From Thalassolituus sp. (GTDB lineage: Bacteria > Pseudomonadota > Gammaproteobacteria > Pseudomonadales > Oceanobacteraceae), in NCBI GenBank assembly GCA_006212115.1, contig PDUK01000003.1, positions 1-64,000 of the forward strand: DNA of 64,000 nt, read 5' to 3'. This document shows, in pieces, positions 10,110 to 17,743 of this stretch. The position numbers and the translations under genes were made by a program. Below the pieces are notes generated by a model. The model made no database searches, was not told the origin of the DNA, and saw nothing but the letters and a program-made list of their open reading frames with translations. Each line of letters begins with the position of its first letter. Within the stretch, counting starts at the first letter, position 1.

Positions 10110-10121
10110 ACGCTTAAGCGT
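10110..10121. promoter_or_regulatory. 12-base perfect palindrome upstream of glpK
   Basis: ACGCTTAAGCGT is a perfect palindrome 54 bases upstream of the glpK ATG, in the expected promoter zone. It is an operator candidate only; the cognate regulator is unknown. Confidence 0.35.
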
Positions 10122-10160
10122 ACCCAGTTCCAGACCACAATACGGCCAGACTGACAGGCA

Positions 10161-10187
10161 AAAAAAAGGGCCTCAAAACAGAGGCCC
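10161..10187 (-). terminator. Strong intrinsic terminator (minus strand)
   Basis: On the minus strand GGGCCTC and GAGGCCC pair around a 6-base loop and are followed by seven T. It lies about 200 bases beyond the stop of the rstB-like gene. It could end that operon or a small RNA made in the gap. Confidence 0.85.
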
Positions 10188-10266
10188 ATCAAAGCAGCTC
10201 AAGGAGCCGCTACATTCTCACCACGTCTCCAAAGGATACGTACAACTATAGTGACTGCTAACCACA
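10161..10266 (-). ncRNA. Candidate small RNA ending at the intrinsic terminator
   Basis: Two minus-strand -10-like hexamers, TATAGA at 10278-10273 and TATAGT at 10250-10245, would start transcripts near 10266 or 10238 that end at the strong terminator, giving RNAs of about 75-105 nt. The -35 matches are poor, which fits an activator-dependent promoter. An RstA-box-like site is centred about 38 bases upstream of the first start. This is inference; the terminator may simply serve the kinase operon. Confidence 0.3.
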
Positions 10267-10295
10267 CCTTAATCTATAGCTGGAAGGTGACTATT

Positions 10296-10312
10296 TGTAA
10301 CGTAATGTTACA
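10296..10312 (-). promoter_or_regulatory. RstA-box-like inverted repeat
   Basis: TGTAAC and GTTACA arms with a 5-base spacer. Read on the minus strand, its last 14 bases match the published E. coli RstA box (TACATNTNGTTACA, from memory) at 10 of 12 fixed positions. It lies just beyond the 3' end of the RstA/RstB-like operon, which makes an operator for that regulator plausible. Confidence 0.4.
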
Positions 10313-10385
10313 GGTGTCTGAAAACTCGCCATCTGAAGACCAAAAATGTCCCAATCTGCAAGTCGACACTCCAGAAGTGGTTACA

Positions 10386-11948
10386 TCAATCTGCATGAAC
10401 ACGTGGCCAGATCAAACTGAAGCGTGCACCACCCAGCTCATCACTGCGCCCAACCAAAGCCCGTCCACCGTGCCAGTACATGATCCGGCGTACAATTGAG
10501 AGACCAAGGCCATAGCCACCGGACGCACGGGTTCGGCTGTCATCGAGGCGAGCAAAGGCGCTGAACACGCGATCCCAATCTTCTTCCGGAATTCCTGGAC
10601 CATCGTCCTCTACGTCAACCCGACAGATGTCATCGGCAACGCTACAGCGCACCTTGACCCGGGTCTTCGCATATCGGCCAGCATTGCCGACAAGATTCTG
10701 GATAGCACGATGCACATAACGCGATTCAGCCTCAGAAAAAGGAAAGCCCTCGGGCCCACTTCCTTCAAATGATACGGAAACCTGTTCGGGCGGACGCGCC
10801 TCTCCAACCACCTGCTGAGCCACTTCTGCGACATTGATTTTTTGGAAATCGAGAACCGGGCCGCCCTCTTCAAGACGTGCGTAGGTCAGAATCTCATCGA
10901 TCAGCTCATCCAGCTCCTGAATATCTGAATCCATCCCAGCAAGCTGCTTGGCGACAAAGGGATCATCGAAAACGGAATCTTCGATAATTTGTGCGCCAAA
11001 CCGAATTCGCGCCACGGGTGTACGTAATTCATGAGAAACCGCCCGAACCATCTCACGCTGAATCGAAATCAGTCGTTGAATATGCTCCGCCATCTTGTTA
11101 AACGAGTGTCCCAAACGCCCCACCGCATCGCCACCGGAACTACTGACCCGGGCATTCAGATGTCCCTGAGACAAACGACTGGTCGCCTGCTCGAGTTTCC
11201 TTAACCGGGTTTCAAACGTATTCACCACCCAGTAGACACCCAGCCCGATAAGCAGAACACCGATGGTCACAATGACAAATACCGCGCGGAACGAATAAGG
11301 ATTGAATTTCTCTACTGGGCCGAGGCGGACTACCTGATCAGAGCCCGGTACCTTTGCCAGCGCATCTGCACTGGCGCCGTCGACCGCCACCTCAACCAGA
11401 ACATCACCGTATTCCATACGTGCAATGTCTGAAGCAGAAACCTCCAGATCATCCAGATCAACAACCGAAAGGGGGAAACCGAAATAAGGTTGCAGCTGAG
11501 CAAGATATTCATCCAGAGTATTACCACTGCGCTGCCAGCCTTCGAGTAGAAGGCGCGCAGTCGCTCTGGCCTGAAGCTCTGATAACTTGTTGAAATCGAC
11601 ATACAGCCACTGTCCATCAGGCATACGGCTGCGCATTGACGCCGTTCTGCCATCGGAAGATACCGTCACAATAACCTGACCACGCTCCAGACGTGCGCGC
11701 TCATACTCGTCTTCAGGCGCCTCATCGACACCTTTGATACCAATAGTGGCATCAAAGGCCGCCTCCAGCCGCGTGAGCGCACCCGGATCTGACGCCAGGC
11801 GCTCGCCAATAAGATGCAGACTGCCACGGGAAACTTCTTCGTAGAATTGCGCTGATCGAACGAGGTTAACCAGCTGGAGAGCGGCGGCGCAGAGAATCGC
11901 CACCGCCAGTAAAGCGCCGAGAAGCCCGAAATAAACCCGGATAAAAAT
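10386..11948 (-). CDS. Sensor histidine kinase, RstB-like
   Basis: Inner-membrane kinase of a two-component pair, with an N-terminal membrane segment, a periplasmic domain of about 150 residues, a second membrane segment, HAMP, HisKA (SHELRTPVARI around the phospho-histidine) and HATPase (NLVGNAGRYA, DDGPGIPEEDW, GYGLGLSIVRR). The best ATG/GTG start in frame is GTG 11903, but it falls inside the first membrane helix. Reading upstream gives IFIRVYFGLLGALLAV, a proper start of that helix, beginning at ATT 11948 with a CAGGAG Shine-Dalgarno 9 bases before it. No ATG, GTG or TTG lies between that and the upstream stop. I therefore place the start at ATT 11948, about 520 residues. Confidence 0.8.
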   Translation of the reverse strand: MFIRVYFGLLGALLAVAILCAAALQLVNLVRSAQFYEEVSRGSLHLIGERLASDPGALTRLEAAFDATIGIKGVDEAPEDEYERARLERGQVIVTVSSDGRTASMRSRMPDGQWLYVDFNKLSELQARATARLLLEGWQRSGNTLDEYLAQLQPYFGFPLSVVDLDDLEVSASDIARMEYGDVLVEVAVDGASADALAKVPGSDQVVRLGPVEKFNPYSFRAVFVIVTIGVLLIGLGVYWVVNTFETRLRKLEQATSRLSQGHLNARVSSSGGDAVGRLGHSFNKMAEHIQRLISIQREMVRAVSHELRTPVARIRFGAQIIEDSVFDDPFVAKQLAGMDSDIQELDELIDEILTYARLEEGGPVLDFQKINVAEVAQQVVGEARPPEQVSVSFEGSGPEGFPFSEAESRYVHRAIQNLVGNAGRYAKTRVKVRCSVADDICRVDVEDDGPGIPEEDWDRVFSAFARLDDSRTRASGGYGLGLSIVRRIMYWHGGRALVGRSDELGGARFSLIWPRVHAD

Positions 11949-11970
11949 AGCCGTGTACTCCTGTCGGGAA

Positions 11971-12711
11971 TCAGAGCTCTTTTACAAAGAGATAACCCTT
12001 ACTACGCACAGTTTTTATACGCTTCGGGTTCATGGGATCGTCGCCAACCTTAGGTCGGATACGGGATACGCGCACGTCGATCGATCGATCCTGACCGTCG
12101 TACTCGATGCCACGCAGCTGATTAAAGATTTCCTCTCGTGTAAGAACGCGACCGGCATTACTGCTAAGCAACCAGAGCAGATCAAACTCAGCACTGGTGA
12201 GATCAATGCTTTCGCCTTCTAACCAAGCTTCTCGCATGGAGCTGTCGACCACCAGATTGCCGAACGTCAGACGCGAGGAAGACGCTACTTCTTCGTCCAG
12301 CTCTTCCGCGCCATCACCGACTCGACGCAACAGAGCCCGGATGCGTGCCAGAAGCACTCTGGGGCGGACTGGCTTAGCGACATAGTCATCCGCACCCATT
12401 TCCAGACCCAGCACCTGATCAAGATCTTCCGTACGCGCCGTCAACATCAGGATTGGCCCTTTATAATGTGGCCGCACAATACGACACACCGCGAGGCCAT
12501 CCTCACCCGGCAACATAAGATCGAGAACCACCAGATCCGGCTGTTCCGACTTAATCCTTTCAATGGCACGACTGCCGTCACCTTCAACCGACACGATAAG
12601 GCCGTTGCTTTCCAGATAATCCTTAGTCAGAGCCGCAAGACGTTCGTCATCCTCAACAATAAGGATGCGCCAGTTCTCTTCGGGGCTCTGTGTATTCTCG
12701 TGCTTTAACAT
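11971..12711 (-). CDS. OmpR-family response regulator, RstA-like
   Basis: DNA-binding regulator of 246 residues. The receiver has acidic EDDE near the N-terminus, the phospho-aspartate in DLVVLDLMLPGEDG and the lysine in YVAKPVRP. The C-terminal winged helix includes ELLWLL-type FDLLWLLSSNAG and DGQDRSIDVRVSRIR, which resembles E. coli RstA. A longer N-terminus (MLKHENTQSPEENW) precedes the receiver. The stop lies just before the Shine-Dalgarno of the kinase gene, so the two are one operon. Confidence 0.88.
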   Translation of the reverse strand: MLKHENTQSPEENWRILIVEDDERLAALTKDYLESNGLIVSVEGDGSRAIERIKSEQPDLVVLDLMLPGEDGLAVCRIVRPHYKGPILMLTARTEDLDQVLGLEMGADDYVAKPVRPRVLLARIRALLRRVGDGAEELDEEVASSSRLTFGNLVVDSSMREAWLEGESIDLTSAEFDLLWLLSSNAGRVLTREEIFNQLRGIEYDGQDRSIDVRVSRIRPKVGDDPMNPKRIKTVRSKGYLFVKEL

Positions 12712-12950
12712 GAAGACCTACCATTGCTAACAATCGACTGCTCCCGTTACGGAGCTGACACAGAAACTAACCAGCCTGTGTGTCCCTATATCATAACTAT
12801 AGTTAACTCTAGACGTTGTTACGCTTTGTTGCACAGTAACTGTAGACATTTATATCAAAACGGCCGTATTTGTCCGTTGATCCGACAGCAATCAGGCCCT
12901 GTCTGGGCTGGCGTTGGTTACCCCCTTCATGCCCACCGCATACACACAAC

Positions 12951-12959
12951 TTATCCACA
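12951..12959 (+). promoter_or_regulatory. DnaA box upstream of nrdA
   Basis: TTATCCACA, an exact match to the high-affinity DnaA box, lies about 210 bases before nrdA. E. coli nrdAB is regulated by DnaA through boxes in its promoter, so the site is probably functional. Confidence 0.65.
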
Positions 12960-12975
12960 ACCCGCCACCCTACGA

Positions 12976-12984
12976 AGTGGATAA
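12976..12984 (-). promoter_or_regulatory. Second DnaA-box-like site upstream of nrdA
   Basis: On the minus strand this reads TTATCCACT, one change from the DnaA box consensus and inverted relative to the first box, 25 bases away. Confidence 0.5.
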
Positions 12985-12987
12985 ACA

Positions 12988-13003
12988 ACACTATATATGG
13001 GGT
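12988..13003 (+). promoter_or_regulatory. NrdR-box-like site upstream of nrdA
   Basis: ACACTATATATGGGGT matches the palindromic NrdR consensus (ACACWATATATWGTGT) at all but two or three positions. It lies four bases after the second DnaA-box-like site. A second, poorer NrdR-like half, ACACAACTTATCCACA at 12944-12959, overlaps the first DnaA box, 44 bases upstream. Confidence 0.65.
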
Positions 13004-13170
13004 TGAATTCACCCCTGCAGCGCATTATCTTGTGGCGAAGTAAAAACCTACATGACGTCAGGTACTTAGCGCACTTCCGCTGTGAAAACAGACAGAATGT
13101 CAAGCAATAAGATATCGACGCCGTCAAGGAAAGATGGAGTAGATTCCCCTTGAATACAGGCACAGAAAAC

Positions 13171-15450
13171 ATGAACGCTACCCTACGAGTCACGAAACGC
13201 GACGGCGGCCAAGAACCCCTCGACCTAGATAAAATCCACAAGGTGGTTACCTGGGCAGCAGAAGGACTCGAAAAAGTATCTGTGTCAGAGGTTGAGTTAC
13301 GTGCTCACCTGCAATTCTTCGATGGCATTCAGACATCTGAAATCCACGAAACACTGATCAAAGCAGCCGCCGACCTGATTTCAGAAGAAGCCCCGGATTA
13401 TCAGTACCTCGCTGCGCGCCTGAATATTTTCCACCTGCGCAAGAAAGCATACGGCCGGTTTGAGCCACCTGCCCTGCTCGACCACATCAAGGCCATGGTC
13501 GACGACGAGCGTTACGACAAACACCTGATTGAAGACTACACCGACGAAGAAATTCAGGCGATGGATGCCTTTATCGATCACTCCCGTGATATGAACTTCA
13601 GCTACGCTGCCGTCAAGCAGTTGGAAGGTAAGTATCTGGTTCAGAATCGCGTCAGCGGTCAGGTCTACGAGAGCGCTCAGTTTCTGTATGTGCTGATTGC
13701 CGCATGCCTGTTTGCGTCTTACGACAAAGAGCGTCGTCTCGACTACATCAAGCGTTTTTACGATGCTGTGTCGACCTTCAAACTCTCTCTGCCAACCCCC
13801 ATCATGGCAGGCGTGCGGACACCAACCCGTCAGTTCAGCTCGTGCGTATTGATTGAAGCGGGCGACAGCCTGGATTCTATTAACGCGACGGCAGGAGCAA
13901 TCGTTAAATACGTTTCTCAGCGCGCAGGTATTGGCATAAACGGCGGCCGTATCCGTGCCTTGGGCAGCCCGATCCGTGGTGGCGAAGCATTCCACACCGG
14001 CTGTATCCCATTCTATAAGCACTTCCAGACTGCAGTTAAATCCTGCTCTCAGGGTGGTGTACGTGGTGGCGCAGCGACGCTGTTCTACCCAATCTGGCAC
14101 TACGAAGTCGAAAACCTGCTTGTACTGAAGAACAACCGCGGCGTAGAAGAAAACCGGGTTCGTCACCTTGATTACGGCGTTCAGCTCAACAAGCTGATGT
14201 ACGAGCGCATGATCAAGAACGGCAACATCACCATGTTCTCGCCAAGTGATGTACCTGGTTTGTACGACGCTTTCTTCGAAGATCAGGAGCTGTTTGAGCA
14301 GCTGTATGTTAAGTACGAAGCTGACGACAGCATCCGCAAGAAGACAATGAAAGCGGTCGATCTGTTCGCGATGATGATGCAGGAACGTGCAAGCACGGGT
14401 CGTATCTACATTCAGAACGTCGACCACTGCAACACGCACAGCCCGTTTAATCCGAAGAAAGCGCCGGTTCGCCAGTCTAACCTCTGCCTGGAGATTGCAC
14501 TGCCAACCAAACCGCTTAAAGACATCAATGATGAGAACGGTGAGATTGCCCTTTGTACGTTGGCTGCGTTTAACCTCGGAAAGATCGAAGACCTGAACGA
14601 ACTGGAAGGTCTGTCTGATCTGATCGTTCGTGCTCTCGACAGCCTCCTTACATACCAGGACTACCCGGTACCAGCAGCTCAGCGCGCCAGCCTGTCTCGC
14701 CGTACACTGGGTGTCGGCGTAATCAACTTCGCCTACTATCTGGCTAAAAACGGCGTTAAATACTCCGACGGCAGTGCAAACGGCCTGACGCACCGCGCCT
14801 TTGAAGCGATTCAGTATTGGTTGCTGCGTGCATCGAACCAGTTGGCAAAAGAACAAGGTGCTTGTGAAGCCTTCAGCGACACCACTTACGCACAAGGTGT
14901 CCTGCCGATCGATTCGTACAAAAAAGATGTCGATAAGTTCTGCGATGAGCCTCTCCACTACGACTGGGAGACGCTGCGTAAAGACATCATGGAAACGGGG
15001 CTACGTAACTCGACGCTGACGGCTCTGATGCCATCTGAGACATCATCGCAGATCAGTAACGCGACCAACGGTATTGAGCCGCCACGTGGTTACATCAGCG
15101 TGAAGCAAAGTAAAGATGGTATTCTGAAGCAGGTCGTACCTGACTACGAACACCTGAAAAAGAACTACGAATTATTGTGGCAGATCCCGGATAACCAGGG
15201 CTACCTGCAATTGGTAGGCATCATGCAGAAGTTCGTCGATCAGGCGATTTCTGCTAACACCAATTACGACCCATCACGCTTCCCGGGCAACAAGGTACCG
15301 ATGCAGCAGCTGCTGAAAGACCTGCTCAGCGCATATCGCAATGGTGTGAAGACCCTGTACTACCACAACACCCGCGACGGCATGGAAGACCCACAGAAAG
15401 ACGTCTCTCAGGAAGACGACGATTGCGCCGGCGGTGCATGTAAAATCTGA
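13171..15450 (+). CDS. nrdA: Ribonucleoside-diphosphate reductase class Ia, alpha subunit NrdA
   Basis: Reduces ribonucleoside diphosphates to deoxyribonucleotides together with NrdB. The protein, 759 residues from ATG 13171, aligns throughout with E. coli NrdA: N-terminal ATP-cone (TKRDG and LDKIHKVV), active-site cysteine segment RQFSSCVLIE, SNLCLEIALPTKP, and the C-terminal swinging pair CAGGAC before KI. An in-frame TTG at 13150 would add seven residues but E. coli length favours the ATG. First gene of an nrdA-nrdB-ferredoxin operon. Confidence 0.97.
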   Translation: MNATLRVTKRDGGQEPLDLDKIHKVVTWAAEGLEKVSVSEVELRAHLQFFDGIQTSEIHETLIKAAADLISEEAPDYQYLAARLNIFHLRKKAYGRFEPPALLDHIKAMVDDERYDKHLIEDYTDEEIQAMDAFIDHSRDMNFSYAAVKQLEGKYLVQNRVSGQVYESAQFLYVLIAACLFASYDKERRLDYIKRFYDAVSTFKLSLPTPIMAGVRTPTRQFSSCVLIEAGDSLDSINATAGAIVKYVSQRAGIGINGGRIRALGSPIRGGEAFHTGCIPFYKHFQTAVKSCSQGGVRGGAATLFYPIWHYEVENLLVLKNNRGVEENRVRHLDYGVQLNKLMYERMIKNGNITMFSPSDVPGLYDAFFEDQELFEQLYVKYEADDSIRKKTMKAVDLFAMMMQERASTGRIYIQNVDHCNTHSPFNPKKAPVRQSNLCLEIALPTKPLKDINDENGEIALCTLAAFNLGKIEDLNELEGLSDLIVRALDSLLTYQDYPVPAAQRASLSRRTLGVGVINFAYYLAKNGVKYSDGSANGLTHRAFEAIQYWLLRASNQLAKEQGACEAFSDTTYAQGVLPIDSYKKDVDKFCDEPLHYDWETLRKDIMETGLRNSTLTALMPSETSSQISNATNGIEPPRGYISVKQSKDGILKQVVPDYEHLKKNYELLWQIPDNQGYLQLVGIMQKFVDQAISANTNYDPSRFPGNKVPMQQLLKDLLSAYRNGVKTLYYHNTRDGMEDPQKDVSQEDDDCAGGACKI

Positions 15451-15457
15451 TTTTTAA

Positions 15458-15483
15458 CGGGTGCGGCTATGGTGCGGCACCCG
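15458..15483 (+). other. Hairpin between nrdA and nrdB
   Basis: CGGGTGC (15458-15464) pairs with GCACCCG (15477-15483) across a 12-base loop, in the 55-base gap between nrdA and nrdB. No T-run follows, so it is more likely an mRNA processing or stability element than a terminator. Confidence 0.45.
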
Positions 15484-15505
15484 CATTATGAGACCCACAG
15501 AGCGA

Positions 15506-16636
15506 ATGGCATACACAACTTTTAACCGCAACGAATTTGATACTTTTGATCAGCCGATGTTCTTCGGCGAGCAAGTGAACGTTGCCCGTTACGACCAGCA
15601 AAAACATAAGATCTTTGAGAATCTGATCGAGAAGCAGCTGTCTTTTTTCTGGCGCCCAGAGGAAGTGGATCTGACGAACGATCGCAAAGACTTTATCGAC
15701 CTGCCGGCACACGAGCAGCACATCTTCGTTTCCAACCTGAAATATCAGACATTGTTGGATTCGGTGCAGGGTCGATCGCCGAACGTGGCGCTGTTACCCG
15801 TCGTTTCGCTGCCAGAACTCGAAACCTGGATCGAAACCTGGTCGTTCAGTGAAACCATTCACAGTCGTTCATACACGCACATCGTCCGCAATATTGTGCC
15901 AAACCCGGCCGTTATTTTTGACGACATCACCAAGAATGAGCACATCGTGCGTCGCGCCGAAACCGTGACCAAGTACTACGACGAGTTCATCAGTCTGAGC
16001 ACTTTGTATCAGCAGCTTGGTGAGGGTACACACACCATCAACGGTGACAGCGTCAGCATCGATCTGCGTGACCTGAAGCGTCGTCTGTATCTGACCATGG
16101 TCTCGGTCAACGTACTTGAAGCCATTCGCTTCTACGTTAGTTTTGCTTGTTCGTTTGCATTTGCCGAACGGGCAAAAATGGAAGGCAATGCAAAAATCAT
16201 CAAACTGATCGCGCGCGACGAAGCTCTGCATCTGACGGGCACTCAGCACATGTTGCAGATTATGGCCCGCGGTAAAGATGATCCTGAATTTGCGACCATC
16301 GCAGAAGAATGCCGTGAAGATGTTATCGCGATCTTCGCCGAGGCCGCTCAACAGGAAAAAGAGTGGGCAGAATATCTGTTTAAGGACGGTTCCATGATCG
16401 GCCTGAACAAAGAAATTCTCGGCCAATATGTTGAGTACATCACCAACCAACGCATTGGTGCACTGGGCTTCGATCCCATTTTCGAAGTACGCAGCAATCC
16501 ACTCCCATGGATCAACGCCTGGCTGAACAGTGATAACGTTCAGGTTGCGCCTCAGGAAGCTGAAATCAGCTCTTATCTTGTCGGTGCAATCGACAGTGAA
16601 GTTGATACCGCAGACTTCGGTGACTTTGACCTGTAA
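15506..16636 (+). CDS. nrdB: Ribonucleoside-diphosphate reductase class Ia, beta subunit NrdB
   Basis: Carries the diferric-tyrosyl radical cofactor for NrdA. It is 376 residues from ATG 15506 ([11 protein letters not shown]), which matches the E. coli NrdB start. Iron-ligand motifs include [13 protein letters not shown]-type [27 protein letters not shown] and [14 protein letters not shown], and the C-terminal tail ends DFGDFDL as needed for NrdA docking. Upstream in-frame starts fall within the intercistronic hairpin and are rejected. Confidence 0.97.
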   Translation: MAYTTFNRNEFDTFDQPMFFGEQVNVARYDQQKHKIFENLIEKQLSFFWRPEEVDLTNDRKDFIDLPAHEQHIFVSNLKYQTLLDSVQGRSPNVALLPVVSLPELETWIETWSFSETIHSRSYTHIVRNIVPNPAVIFDDITKNEHIVRRAETVTKYYDEFISLSTLYQQLGEGTHTINGDSVSIDLRDLKRRLYLTMVSVNVLEAIRFYVSFACSFAFAERAKMEGNAKIIKLIARDEALHLTGTQHMLQIMARGKDDPEFATIAEECREDVIAIFAEAAQQEKEWAEYLFKDGSMIGLNKEILGQYVEYITNQRIGALGFDPIFEVRSNPLPWINAWLNSDNVQVAPQEAEISSYLVGAIDSEVDTADFGDFDL

Positions 16637-16667
16637 CCAACGCAGCACTATCCGGGATCTCTGATTC

Positions 16668-17186
16668 ATGAGCAATGCGCGCAAGGCGGCCCGGATAGGT
16701 CGCCGACGCTGGGCAAGCAGGACTTTCCACTCCGATGCCCAAACGGAGATGGAGCTGACCGGTGGCAGCACAACCCAGCTCGAAATGGATCTGGGTGAAC
16801 TTCCCCTCCCCGTTGGCTCGTCGGCTGTCGCCGTTACTCCTCTTATTCACGAACCGCAGGAACAGGTTGATTTCTTTGACCTGCTTGCCGAATCACCGGA
16901 GCCAACGCCTCAGACTATCTTTGAAGGCATGGAAAAGCCTGTCTTTGCCGTGTCCTTTGCAGATGGCCGAACAGCCCGTTTTCAACACGCGAATACCCTC
17001 CTTGAATCGTTTGAGGCTCAGAATATTCATATCGAATATCAGTGTCGCGAAGGCTATTGCGGCAGCTGTCGGGTACGACTGCAGGAAGGCGACGTTCACT
17101 ACACCGAAGAGCCCATGGCCTGGATCGACGACGACGAAATTTTACCCTGCTGTTGTATACCTACATCGGACCTGAAACTGCAGTAG
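16668..17186 (+). CDS. YfaE-like 2Fe-2S ferredoxin with N-terminal extension
   Basis: The C-terminal 85 residues match YfaE, the ferredoxin that maintains the NrdB diferric-tyrosyl cofactor in E. coli: CREGYCGSC at 126-134 and CCC near the end supply the cluster cysteines. The reading frame continues about 87 residues upstream with a basic start (MSNARKAARIGRRRW) and an acidic, proline-rich linker, absent from YfaE. ATG 16929 would give a YfaE-sized protein, but its Shine-Dalgarno is weak. I annotate the long form because the frame starts 31 bases after nrdB. Which start is used is undecided. Confidence 0.82.
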   Translation: MSNARKAARIGRRRWASRTFHSDAQTEMELTGGSTTQLEMDLGELPLPVGSSAVAVTPLIHEPQEQVDFFDLLAESPEPTPQTIFEGMEKPVFAVSFADGRTARFQHANTLLESFEAQNIHIEYQCREGYCGSCRVRLQEGDVHYTEEPMAWIDDDEILPCCCIPTSDLKLQ

Positions 17187-17269
17187 TGCATGCACCCCTG
17201 TTGCACATGAGCATGGGCATACGTTAGGCTTCACTGCATCGCTTATACAACCCCTGTACAGAGGACATT

Positions 17270-17743
17270 ATGGCACTCGACTTTCCAGCATTGGGACAAC
17301 CCGCTCCTGATTTCACCACACAGAACCAGCGCGAAGAAGACGTTACTCTGAGCGACCTGAAAGGTAAGAAAGTGGTGTTGTACTTCTACCCAAAAGCCAT
17401 GACGCCCGGTTGTACTGTGCAAGCCTGTGGACTGCGTGACACTCAGAAAGAACTGGCGGACCGCAATACTGTGGTTCTTGGTTTAAGCCCGGACGCACCC
17501 AAGCGACTGCAGAAGTTTATCGATCGCGATGAACTGAACTTCGATCTGCTTTCTGACGAAGATCATGCAATTGCTGAAAAATACGGCGTATGGGCAATGA
17601 AGAAATTCATGGGTCGTGAGTTCATGGGCGTACACCGCATCACGTTCATCATTGACGAAGAAGGTAAGCTGGTTCACATCATGGAGAAGGTAAAAACCAA
17701 AACTCACCATGACGACCTGCTCGCTGCTCTGGACGCCCTATAA
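17270..17743 (+). CDS. bcp: Thioredoxin-dependent thiol peroxidase Bcp (peroxiredoxin)
   Basis: Reduces hydrogen peroxide and organic hydroperoxides with thioredoxin. It is 157 residues with the motif PGCTVQACGLRD, giving peroxidatic Cys48 and a resolving Cys53 five residues later as in E. coli Bcp. GKKVVLYFYPKAMTPG is the conserved strand leading to it. AGAGGACATT-type Shine-Dalgarno precedes ATG 17270. Its end overlaps the convergent AraC gene by six bases. Confidence 0.95.
   Translation: MALDFPALGQPAPDFTTQNQREEDVTLSDLKGKKVVLYFYPKAMTPGCTVQACGLRDTQKELADRNTVVLGLSPDAPKRLQKFIDRDELNFDLLSDEDHAIAEKYGVWAMKKFMGREFMGVHRITFIIDEEGKLVHIMEKVKTKTHHDDLLAALDAL

Larger units (their letters stand above)
10057..10385. 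other. Intergenic region between glpK and the rstB-like gene
   Basis: This stretch of about 330 bases has no convincing protein gene. It holds the glpK leader with two inverted repeats, a strong minus-strand terminator, two promoter-like minus-strand -10 elements and an RstA-box-like sequence, each listed separately. A plus-strand reading frame through it has no family features and runs antisense into the kinase gene. Confidence 0.6.
12712..13170. other. Regulatory region between rstA-like gene and nrdA
   Basis: About 460 bases without a credible gene, serving as a divergent promoter region. The left half includes the perfect palindrome AACTATAGTT (12795-12804) next to GTTAAC, upstream of the response regulator. 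The right half carries the DnaA-box-like and NrdR-box-like sites of nrdA, listed separately. Confidence 0.6.

Noticed and set aside
10251-10499. 82-codon plus-strand frame in the glpK-kinase gap
   Set aside because: Extends antisense into the kinase gene, with no family features, and the region is better explained by regulatory elements.
13381-14958. 525-codon open frame antisense to nrdA
   Set aside because: It mirrors the third-codon bias of nrdA, has no family features, and nrdA is unmistakable along its whole length.
15869-16771. 300-codon frame antisense to nrdB
   Set aside because: A shadow of nrdB with no recognisable domain and no ribosome binding site.
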